5,046 bases of DNA. It comes from UBA1737 sp964474685. Its GTDB lineage: Bacteria > Bacillota_I > Bacilli_A > ML615J-28 > CAG-313. The stretch is from assembly GCA_964474685.1 (NCBI GenBank), contig CAYYTE010000064.1, positions 1 to 5,046 on the forward strand, read 5' to 3'. Of the stretch, positions 1-5,046 are shown piece by piece. Position numbers and translations under genes: made by a program. Under the pieces are notes generated by a model, which did no database searches, was not told where the DNA came from, and saw nothing but the letters and a program-made list of their open reading frames with translations. Positions within the stretch are counted from its first letter, which is position 1; every line of letters begins with the position of its first letter.

Positions 1-753
1 TCAAAGAACTCAATTATTGTTAAATATGGAAAGATGTATTCGGTATCAATTCAAGCGGAAACATCGGGTCTTGATCTTGGCGGAGCATCAAAAACTTTGA
101 ATCAAGTGACGAAAGAAGTGTTAAAAAATTATGAAGGGTATAGTGCCGTTGAAAACGGAGTATCCTCGTATTTGTCTACTACTTTCTCAGGACTTATTGT
201 TGCTTTAATTGTTTCTGTTTTCTTATTGTTTGCAATTATGGCTTGTCAATTTGAATCATTAACCAAGCCTTTAATTGTTATGGCTAGTATTCCTTTATCC
301 TTTACGGGTGGGTTTTTGGCGCTTTCAATAACTCGGATTTCTTTAAATGTGGTATCGTTTATTGGCGTAATCATGTTAATGGGGGTTATTGTGAATAATG
401 CCATTATCATGCTTGATAAGATAAAGCAATTAGAAGAAAGTGGAATGAATCGGTTTGATGCGGTCATTGAAGGGTGTTCAAGTAGATTAAGACCAATCTT
501 AATGACAACATTAACTACTGTTTTAGCTTTGATTCCTTTGGCACTTGCAATTGGCGAAGGTTCGACATTAATGCAACCGATGGCAGTTGTTGTTATTGGG
601 GGTTTAAGCCTTGGTACTTTTGTTACTCTATTCCTTATTCCCGCAATCTATTGCCTAACAAAAAAAATAAAAAAAGAGAAGGTTGAAGATAACAAAGAAG
701 AAGAAGCAACTACAACCGATAAAACTACTCAACCAATTGATAATCAAAAATAG
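1..753 (+). CDS. RND-family efflux transporter, C-terminal part (5' end outside window)
   Basis: This is the last 250 codons of an inner-membrane RND (AcrB/SwrC-like) proton-driven exporter. The frame is open from base 1, so the ATG at 34 is internal and not the start. Five hydrophobic helices fit TM8-TM12 of the family, at about nt 190-246, 268-330, 352-414, 493-552 and 583-657. The TM10 segment carries GVIVNNAIIMLD (about nt 364-417), followed by the cytoplasmic stretch RLRPILMTTL before TM11, both typical of RND pumps. The AcrB TM10 lysine position appears to be Asn here, as I recall for several Gram-positive homologues. After TM12 there is a charged, probably cytoplasmic tail rich in Lys, Glu and Thr. 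A terminator follows directly, so this is the last gene of its transcript. The substrate (drug, lipid or peptide) cannot be told from this part. The family is secure; the subfamily is not. Confidence 0.93.
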   Translation, partial: SKNSIIVKYGKMYSVSIQAETSGLDLGGASKTLNQVTKEVLKNYEGYSAVENGVSSYLSTTFSGLIVALIVSVFLLFAIMACQFESLTKPLIVMASIPLSFTGGFLALSITRISLNVVSFIGVIMLMGVIVNNAIIMLDKIKQLEESGMNRFDAVIEGCSSRLRPILMTTLTTVLALIPLALAIGEGSTLMQPMAVVVIGGLSLGTFVTLFLIPAIYCLTKKIKKEKVEDNKEEEATTTDKTTQPIDNQK

Positions 754-763
754 GTAAAATATG

Positions 764-804
764 AAAAGTGTCAACTGTATTTCGTTGATACTTTTCTTTT
801 TTTT
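764..804 (+). terminator. Rho-independent terminator after the RND gene
   Basis: The left arm AAAAGTGTCAAC (764-775) pairs with GTTGATACTTTT (784-795) over 12 positions, with a single G-U wobble and an 8-base loop. A C and then eight T residues follow (797-804). It sits 10 bases after the RND stop codon and ahead of the next promoter, so it should isolate the two transcripts. Confidence 0.9.
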
Positions 805-823
805 CGTATTTTTTTATAGAGTG

Positions 824-832
824 TGATATAAT
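824..832 (+). promoter_or_regulatory. Extended -10 promoter for the sirtuin-dUTPase-lysA unit
   Basis: TGATATAAT gives a consensus TATAAT (827-832) preceded by the TGn extension of sigma-A promoters. The region 17-18 bases upstream (TTCGTA at 803-808) matches the -35 consensus poorly, which an extended -10 can compensate for. It lies just after the terminator and about 35 bases before the sirtuin start, leaving a short 5' leader with no clear regulatory structure. Confidence 0.72.
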
Positions 833-867
833 GAGTATAGAATTTTTTTAAATAAAAGAAGGTACAT

Positions 868-1611
868 ATGGATCCAGTAGAAGAATTATATCGTTTGATT
901 GTTGAGTCACATCACATTGTATTTTTTACAGGTGCTGGAGTTTCTGTTGCCTCTGGCATTCCTGATTTTAGAAGTGGTCATGGTTTATACGATTCGAAAG
1001 CAAATGAGATATCCCCTGAGACAATATTATCACGACCATTTTTTTACGAACACCCGGATATTTTTTTCCCATATTACTATCAGAACTTAGTTCATAGGGA
1101 TGCAAAACCAAATATAACTCATAAATTGATAGCTTTTTTAGAGAAAATGGGACTCGTAGAAGCGGTTGTAACTCAAAATATTGATGGGTTACATACACTT
1201 GCGGGAAGTAAAAAAGTATATGAACTACATGGTTCGATTTATCGTAATCATTGTATTCGATGTCAAAGATTTTATGAATTGAATGAAATTATATCCAGTC
1301 CGATTCCGATTTGTCCGAAATGTGGGGGGATTATTAAACCAGATGTTGTTCTTTATGGAGAGAATTTAGATAGCGGTACTGTGAATCATGCACTCTGTGC
1401 TATAGAAAATTCGGATTTAATGATTGTTGCGGGGACTTCTTTAGTGGTTGAGCCTGCGTCTAGTTTTTTGTCTTATTATAAAGGAAAGAATCTTGTCATC
1501 ATTAATCTAAATTCGACTTATAAAGATAATATGGCAAGTTTAGTGATTCATAGAAAATGTGAAGATGTAATGAAAGAGGTATATGATTTATGGATGAAAG
1601 AAAAAAAATAG
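868..1611 (+). CDS. Sir2-family NAD-dependent protein deacylase (sirtuin)
   Basis: This cytoplasmic enzyme removes acetyl or other acyl groups from protein lysines, consuming NAD and giving nicotinamide and O-acyl-ADP-ribose. At 247 residues it is a complete single-domain bacterial sirtuin. The NAD-binding motif GAGVSVASGIPDFRS is at residues 22-36 and TQNIDGLH at 102-109. The catalytic His is 121 in ELHGS. The zinc-ribbon cysteines are 129, 132, 149 and 152. GTSLVVEPAS is at 189-198 and NLNST at 213-217. The class III (SIRT5-like) Tyr/Arg acyl-pocket signature is not evident, so it resembles ordinary bacterial deacetylases; preference for longer acyl groups cannot be excluded. The start is supported by AAAGAAGG at 855-862, five bases before the ATG. 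It is first in its operon, and its last 22 bases overlap the dUTPase gene. The usual names would be cobB or srtN; I leave the symbol blank because orthology is not shown. Confidence 0.95.
   Translation: MDPVEELYRLIVESHHIVFFTGAGVSVASGIPDFRSGHGLYDSKANEISPETILSRPFFYEHPDIFFPYYYQNLVHRDAKPNITHKLIAFLEKMGLVEAVVTQNIDGLHTLAGSKKVYELHGSIYRNHCIRCQRFYELNEIISSPIPICPKCGGIIKPDVVLYGENLDSGTVNHALCAIENSDLMIVAGTSLVVEPASSFLSYYKGKNLVIINLNSTYKDNMASLVIHRKCEDVMKEVYDLWMKEKK
1573..1579 (+). promoter_or_regulatory. Ribosome binding site for the dUTPase, inside the sirtuin gene
   Basis: AAAGAGG lies 10 bases before the ATG at 1590 and within the sirtuin coding sequence. It supports the overlapping start and suggests that translation of the two genes is coupled. 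Confidence 0.6.
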
Positions 1612-2129
1612 CTAAGTTTGAAACAGTAAGTGATAAAGAGGTATTAAGTAGTTTGAAAGATGTCAAACAGGAGGTATCTATAGAAGATTATCATTTGTTA
1701 CAACTTCCTAGACGAGCGACAAAAGAATCTGCAGGTTATGATTTTTTTGCTCCCTTTACTTTTTCGTTAAAACCACATGAGATGATTAAGATTCCTACGG
1801 GTATTTGTTGTCATATGGAAAGTGGGTGGGTACTGGCTATCTTCCCTCGGAGTGGATTGGGATTTAAATATCGTTTACAATTAAATAATACAGTTGGTAT
1901 TATTGATAAAGATTATGATTGTGGAGAAAATGAAGGTCATATCTTTATCAAACTTGCGAATGATGGGTATGAAAATAAAACAATAATAATTGAAAAAGGT
2001 ACTGCGTTTGCCCAAGGAGTTTTTCTTCCATTTGGTTTTACTGTGGATGACGAAACGCTAGAGATTCGTGAGGGTGGGTTTGGTAGTACAGATAAGGTAA
2101 AAAATGAAACCAGAAAATCTAGTAATTAA
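1590..2129 (+). CDS. dut: dUTP diphosphatase (dUTPase), Firmicutes-type
   Basis: It hydrolyses dUTP to dUMP and pyrophosphate, keeping uracil out of DNA and supplying thymidylate synthesis. The five motifs of the homotrimeric dUTPase fold are in order in 179 residues: AGYDFFAP (48-55), PRSGLGFK (86-93), GIIDKDY (103-109, with the catalytic Asp at 106), GTAFAQG (137-143, where many relatives have GDRIAQ) and REGGFGST (160-167, with the Phe expected to stack on uracil). Between motifs 3 and 4 the segment NEGHIFIKLAND (114-125) is the slightly expanded form I recall from streptococcal and clostridial dUTPases. An N-terminal segment of about 40 residues, starting IAKFETVS after the first few, precedes motif 1. 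It makes the protein longer than the roughly 150-residue E. coli type. No later in-frame Met occurs before motif 1, so the start is firm. The gene overlaps the sirtuin by 22 bases and lysA by 26. The related dCTP deaminase is less likely given the glycine-rich motif 5. Confidence 0.92.
   Translation: MDERKKIAKFETVSDKEVLSSLKDVKQEVSIEDYHLLQLPRRATKESAGYDFFAPFTFSLKPHEMIKIPTGICCHMESGWVLAIFPRSGLGFKYRLQLNNTVGIIDKDYDCGENEGHIFIKLANDGYENKTIIIEKGTAFAQGVFLPFGFTVDDETLEIREGGFGSTDKVKNETRKSSN
2094..2097 (+). promoter_or_regulatory. Ribosome binding site for lysA, inside the dUTPase gene
   Basis: AAGG six bases before the ATG at 2104 sets the lysA start within the end of the dUTPase gene. It is short, so initiation may depend partly on ribosomes arriving from the overlapping upstream gene. 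Confidence 0.5.
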
Positions 2130-3393
2130 AAATAATGAAGCATATCTTCATCAATATAAACTTGCCGATTTAGCAGCTACCTATCATACTCCTTTATATG
2201 TGTATGATAAAGCTGATATCATTCATAAAATGAAATTATATAAAGAATCTTTTGTAAGTAAATTGTTTTCAACAACCATTGTATATGCTTGTAAGGCATT
2301 TTTAGTACCGAAGATGATTGATTTGTTAAAAGAAAATAACTTATATATGGATTCGGTTAGTTTAGGAGATATGGCTTTAGCAAAAGCAAATGGATTTGAT
2401 ATGAACCATATTCTTTTTCATGGGAATAATAAAACAGATGAGGAATTAAACTATGCAATTGATAACTCAATTGGGTTCATTATTTGTGATAATCTGCATG
2501 AATTGAAAAGATTAGTGAAAATTGCTGAAACAAGAAAACAGGTGATTCATACTATGTTTCGTATAAATCCCTTGATTGATTGTCATACGCACAAGTATAT
2601 TCAAACGGCGAATAATATTTCCAAATTTGGGGAATGTATCGAAGATGAATCTTGTATTGATGAAATTATGTCTACATATAAAAACTCATCTTATGTAAAA
2701 CTATTTGGATTTCATGCTCATATTGGTTCATCAATTCACGAAGCGGCTCCATTTTTACTTCTTAGTGATAAAATGATTGAGTTTTCAAAAACTATAGAAG
2801 CAAAGTATAATATTCAATTACCTTATTTGAACTTAGGTGGTGGTATGGGGATTCGCTATGAAGAGGGAGAAGTTGCGTTGAATCAAACGGATTTCTTAAA
2901 AAGTTGGATCAATCACATTGAAAAAAAGATTCAAGAAGTACGATATAATTTAAAAAGAGTATTTATTGAACCAGGTAGAAGCATTGTTGGAGAAGCAGGA
3001 ATGACTCTTTATACAATAGGAGATACAAAAAGGACATTTGGTGGTAAAAATTATTTATTTATAGATGGGGGTATGACGGATAATATACGTCCTAGTTTAT
3101 ATAATGCTAAGTACCATGCGATGGTTTGTAATCATGTTGTTTCTAAGGATAAACAAATAGTTGATATTGCGGGAAAATGTTGTGAGTCTGGAGATATTTT
3201 AATTCACGATGAATGTCTTCCCGTTACTAAGGCTAAAGATATATTAGCGATTTTTACAACGGGCGCTTATACGTATCAAATGTTTATGGAATATAACAGT
3301 ATGTTACGACCAATGGTTGTTTTTGTTGATGAAACAGGTGTAGAAGTGGTATCAAAAAGACAAACAATTGAAGAATATATAAATCGTTTTTAA
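2104..3393 (+). CDS. lysA: Diaminopimelate decarboxylase
   Basis: This PLP-dependent cytoplasmic enzyme decarboxylates meso-diaminopimelate to L-lysine, the last step of the lysine pathway. Its 429 residues are typical for the family. The N-terminal alanine-racemase-like barrel carries the PLP lysine at 64 in YACKAF, HAHIGSS at 204-210, the phosphate-binding loop LGGGMGI at 244-250 and EPGRS at 289-293. The C-terminal beta domain has DGGMTDNIRPSLYNAKYH (321-338), CESGD at 360-364 with the active-site Cys 360 contributed across the dimer, and GAYTYQMFMEYN at 387-398. The last of these differs from the common GAYGYSM..NYN form but keeps Gly, Ala, Tyr and the final YN. The RPSLY and CESGD motifs favour diaminopimelate over ornithine or arginine decarboxylases of the same fold. 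No other dap genes are nearby, so it is separated from the rest of its pathway. It is last in the sirtuin-dUTPase-lysA unit, and no clear terminator follows it. Confidence 0.95.
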   Translation: MKPENLVIKNNEAYLHQYKLADLAATYHTPLYVYDKADIIHKMKLYKESFVSKLFSTTIVYACKAFLVPKMIDLLKENNLYMDSVSLGDMALAKANGFDMNHILFHGNNKTDEELNYAIDNSIGFIICDNLHELKRLVKIAETRKQVIHTMFRINPLIDCHTHKYIQTANNISKFGECIEDESCIDEIMSTYKNSSYVKLFGFHAHIGSSIHEAAPFLLLSDKMIEFSKTIEAKYNIQLPYLNLGGGMGIRYEEGEVALNQTDFLKSWINHIEKKIQEVRYNLKRVFIEPGRSIVGEAGMTLYTIGDTKRTFGGKNYLFIDGGMTDNIRPSLYNAKYHAMVCNHVVSKDKQIVDIAGKCCESGDILIHDECLPVTKAKDILAIFTTGAYTYQMFMEYNSMLRPMVVFVDETGVEVVSKRQTIEEYINRF

Positions 3394-3409
3394 AAAAATG
3401 ATTGAATCC

Positions 3410-3439
3410 ATGCCAATTTGTTAATGAATATGATATAAT
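3410..3439 (+). promoter_or_regulatory. Extended -10 promoter upstream of the small HNH-like gene
   Basis: The -10 TGATATAAT (3431-3439) is identical over nine bases to the promoter at 824-832. A partial -35, ATGCCA (3410-3415, four of six consensus bases), lies 18 bases upstream. The start codon follows about 25 bases after the -10, so the leader is very short. It likely drives the 104-residue gene and, by read-through, rsmD and coaD. Confidence 0.7.
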
Positions 3440-3463
3440 AAGGATAAGAGAGGTGTTTATCTT

Positions 3464-3778
3464 ATGACATTCGAAGAAGCTTTAAAAGTTTGGAATCATG
3501 AATTTGGTGATGTAGAATATGCACATGATTTTACAGGAAGGAAAGTAAAACGAAGTGATTACAAGGAAGAAAATCAAGTGGGTTGGGTTGTATCCTATGT
3601 GAAACCACTTAACTTAGGTGGACCAAATAATGAAGGCAATACTATAATTTTAAATCAAAATACCGCCTTTGAAAAAGGAGACCAATATCCTGTTTTTGAA
3701 GTGGTTGGTGTAAAATATATGATTTGTCATAATGAACAAGAAGACTATTATTATATAGAGAAAGTAGATGAAGAATAA
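3464..3778 (+). CDS. Small protein resembling HNH-nuclease proteins but lacking the catalytic histidines
   Basis: It encodes 104 residues with a clear ribosome site (AAGAGAGG, 3446-3453) and no signal peptide or membrane segment, so it is probably cytoplasmic. From memory of the family, it lines up without gaps with small (~100-residue) Firmicutes HNH-type proteins of the pattern YDFAGR...GWNIDHI.P.S.GG.....NL.CCH..TND.KAD.FP.F. The matching features here are HDFTGRKV (21-28), GW (40-41), P48, GG (52-53), N59, T67, EK (70-71), D73, P76 and F78. The DH pair of the metal-binding site is replaced by S44-Y45, and the later His by N64. If the alignment holds, the protein keeps the fold but should not cut DNA by the normal mechanism. 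It has its own promoter and precedes rsmD by 25 bases. The gene looks intact, with codon use like its neighbours. The real function is unknown; the coding call is secure and the family link is moderate. Confidence 0.85.
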   Translation: MTFEEALKVWNHEFGDVEYAHDFTGRKVKRSDYKEENQVGWVVSYVKPLNLGGPNNEGNTIILNQNTAFEKGDQYPVFEVVGVKYMICHNEQEDYYYIEKVDEE

Positions 3779-3788
3779 TCTACTTTTT
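3761..3788 (+). terminator. Weak hairpin terminator or attenuator at the end of the HNH-like gene
   Basis: AAAGTAGAT (3761-3769) pairs with ATCTACTTT (3778-3786) around an 8-base loop and runs into five T residues (3784-3788). The left arm is coding sequence and the stop codon (3776-3778) lies at the loop edge. With only two G-C pairs and a short T run, it probably lets some transcription through to rsmD, which has no other evident promoter. Confidence 0.45.
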
Positions 3789-3803
3789 CATTAAGGGGAA
3801 GTT

Positions 3804-4364
3804 ATGCGAATTATATCTGGAATTTATCGTAGTAGAAAATTAAAAACATTAGAAGGGCTTCATACTCGTCCTACTTTAGATGGGACTAAGGAAGCCATAT
3901 TTTCTAGTTTAGGTGGCTCTTTACCTAGTCAAGTAACTTTAGATTTATTTGGTGGATCTGGCGCTTTGTCTTTTGAATCCTTAAGTAGAGGTGCAAAAGA
4001 AGCCTATATTATTGATAATTCGAAAGAAGCAATTGAAATTATAAAATCGAATAAAGATATGTTAAAAATTGGTAATGAATTACACATATTCCAAATGTCC
4101 TATGATCGGGCTTTGAATGAATTTGCAAATATGACATTTGATGTGATCTTTTTAGACCCTCCTTTTCGTATGAAAATAATCAATGAAGTAATATCATTCA
4201 TTATTGATCACAATATGATTACACCAGGTGGCTGCATTATGGCGGAATATCCTTGGGAGGATAGATTTACGGTTAATAAAGAATATGATGGATATGATGT
4301 TAAACTTTGTAGACGTTATTCAAGTAGTGAAGTTATTCTATTACAAAAGGAGAAGCAATCATGA
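3804..4364 (+). CDS. rsmD: 16S rRNA (guanine(966)-N2)-methyltransferase
   Basis: It transfers a methyl group from S-adenosylmethionine to N2 of G966 (E. coli numbering) of 16S rRNA during 30S assembly. The 186 residues are full family length. The N-terminal RNA-contacting strand MRIISGIYRSRKLK is followed by TRPTLDGTKEAIFSSL (21-36), the RsmD signature. The Rossmann-fold motif I is DLFGGSGALSFESLSRGA (47-64). The acidic end of strand 2 is IIDNS (69-73). The catalytic N-methylation motif is DPPF (118-121), where DPPY is the commoner form. AAGGGGAA (3793-3800) lies a few bases before the ATG and supports the start. It overlaps coaD by four bases (ATGA), a pairing common in Firmicutes, so the two are co-translated. 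Confidence 0.95.
   Translation: MRIISGIYRSRKLKTLEGLHTRPTLDGTKEAIFSSLGGSLPSQVTLDLFGGSGALSFESLSRGAKEAYIIDNSKEAIEIIKSNKDMLKIGNELHIFQMSYDRALNEFANMTFDVIFLDPPFRMKIINEVISFIIDHNMITPGGCIMAEYPWEDRFTVNKEYDGYDVKLCRRYSSSEVILLQKEKQS
4345..4352 (+). promoter_or_regulatory. Strong ribosome binding site for coaD within rsmD
   Basis: AAAAGGAG ends eight bases before the coaD ATG at 4361, inside the last codons of rsmD. It fixes the coaD start at the ATGA overlap. Confidence 0.75.
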
Positions 4365-4843
4365 AAATTGGAATATATCCCGGGACATTTGATCCCATTA
4401 CTAATGGACATATTGACATAGTCAAAAGAGGAAGTCAATTATTTGATAAACTATTTGTTGTATTACCTATTAATGCGGAGAAGAAGCCATTATTTAGTTT
4501 AGAAGAGAGAATGAATTTAGCTCGTGAAGCATTGAAAGATGTACCAAATTGTGAGGTTGTATCTACAAATCTTCTAACTGTGGAGTTTGCTAAAAAAGTT
4601 GGTGCGGTTGCAATGTTGCGTGGACTTAGAATGGTTAGTGATTTTGAATACGAATTACAAATGGCTACTTTGAATAAGTCTATGGAGAAATCAGTGGAAA
4701 CAATTTTTATTATGAGTTCTCATCAATATTCATTTTTATCTTCTTCGATTATTAAAGAAATTGCCTCTTATCATAGAGACGTATCTAAGTTTGTTCCGGA
4801 AGTTGTAAGTACTGCATTAAAAGAGAAGTTTAAGTCCCGATAG
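4361..4843 (+). CDS. coaD: Phosphopantetheine adenylyltransferase
   Basis: It transfers AMP from ATP to 4'-phosphopantetheine to give dephospho-CoA, the penultimate step of coenzyme A synthesis, in the cytoplasm. At 160 residues it matches the usual hexameric bacterial enzyme. The nucleotidyltransferase signature GTFDPITNGH is at residues 8-17, with the TNGH (T/HxGH-type) motif at 14-17. Further family landmarks are RGLRMVSDFEYELQMA (87-102) and the second ATP-binding segment YSFLSSSIIKE (123-133, ISSTxxR-like region). All key positions look intact. It shares ATGA with the rsmD stop and is followed by a strong terminator, so it ends the transcript. In many Firmicutes a PDZ-protease gene or the yceD-rpmF pair lies nearby; none is visible here. 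Confidence 0.97.
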   Translation: MKIGIYPGTFDPITNGHIDIVKRGSQLFDKLFVVLPINAEKKPLFSLEERMNLAREALKDVPNCEVVSTNLLTVEFAKKVGAVAMLRGLRMVSDFEYELQMATLNKSMEKSVETIFIMSSHQYSFLSSSIIKEIASYHRDVSKFVPEVVSTALKEKFKSR

Positions 4844-4868
4844 TATTTGTTGAGGTTAAGAAGTAATT

Positions 4869-4899
4869 AAAATGGTGAAAGATTCTTTCACCATTTTTT
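4869..4899 (+). terminator. Strong Rho-independent terminator after coaD
   Basis: AAAATGGTGAAAG (4869-4881) pairs perfectly with CTTTCACCATTTT (4885-4897) around the loop ATT. A T run (4894-4899) overlaps the 3' arm. The A run on the left arm and T run on the right make it potentially able to act in both directions. Confidence 0.93.
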
Positions 4900-5046
4900 A
4901 TATTTTTGCCCCCACAGAATCTATAGAAGAAAAATAATTGCATTACATTATAAAAGCGATTTGTACAAGGATAGTATGTTTTTTTTGAATAAGTTTCTTT
5001 TCTATTCATTTAAGAAATATTTTATTTAGTTGAATTAATTAGATGT
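4900..5046 (+). other. AT-rich non-coding stretch after the coaD terminator
   Basis: Stops occur frequently in all six frames and no start with a convincing ribosome site is present. ATTATA (4947-4952) reads TATAAT on the minus strand but has no -35 partner and no gene downstream in that direction. It is probably the upstream region of a gene beyond the window; I see no defined element in it. Confidence 0.5.

Noticed and set aside
246..467. Minus-strand ORF of 73 codons
   Set aside because: It lies wholly inside the well-supported RND gene, has no family resemblance, and is a shadow of the sense coding pattern.
34..753. ATG at 34 as the start of a complete small membrane protein
   Set aside because: The frame is open to base 1, and the protein would begin in the periplasmic portion of an RND pump. 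No ribosome binding site precedes it, so it is an internal Met of a truncated-by-window gene.
899..1198. Two ORFs (899-1090 plus strand, 968-1198 minus strand)
   Set aside because: Both lie inside the sirtuin gene, and neither has a recognisable domain.
3394..3433. Possible terminator after lysA
   Set aside because: There is a run of A residues but no inverted repeat with a T tract on the sense strand.
4938..4977. Possible promoter with TTGCAT or TTGTAC and TAGTAT
   Set aside because: No -35/-10 pair has acceptable spacing, and the AT-rich sequence gives such matches by chance.
1..5046. Defence island, mobile element, CRISPR or toxin-antitoxin system
   Set aside because: A sirtuin and an HNH-like protein can occur in defence systems. 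Here the sirtuin is a plain single-domain enzyme with housekeeping neighbours, the HNH-like site lacks its histidines, and there are no direct repeats, transposase or integrase signatures.

Overview
The window is AT-rich, uses TGG for tryptophan and standard stop codons, and has AGGAG-type ribosome binding sites and compact genes all on the + strand. Together with the protein family types, this suggests a low-GC Firmicute (Bacillota). An Erysipelotrichia or other Bacilli-like lineage is my guess from style only; no marker here fixes the genus.

Layout. (1) 1-753 is the 3' end of an RND-superfamily efflux transporter gene whose start lies upstream of the window. It is closed by a strong hairpin terminator (764-804). 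(2) An extended -10 promoter (824-832) starts a three-gene unit whose reading frames overlap: a Sir2-family NAD-dependent protein deacylase (868-1611), a trimeric-type dUTPase (1590-2129) and diaminopimelate decarboxylase LysA (2104-3393). (3) A second promoter with the same extended -10 sequence (3431-3439) precedes a small 104-residue protein (3464-3778). It lines up with small HNH-nuclease-like proteins but has lost the expected histidines. A modest hairpin overlaps its stop codon. (4) rsmD (3804-4364) and coaD (4361-4843) follow, sharing an ATGA stop/start overlap, and end at a near-perfect terminator (4869-4899). The last ~150 bases appear non-coding.

How the genes fit together. This is mostly housekeeping: a membrane exporter, protein deacylation, dUTP removal, the last step of lysine synthesis, 16S rRNA methylation and a coenzyme A synthesis step. 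The rsmD-coaD pair is a familiar Firmicutes arrangement. The sirtuin-dUTPase-lysA overlap is less familiar, and shared expression is the only link the sequence itself supports. I found no CRISPR array, mobile element, tRNA/rRNA or clear new defence system. The item most worth following up is the apparently nuclease-dead HNH-like protein.
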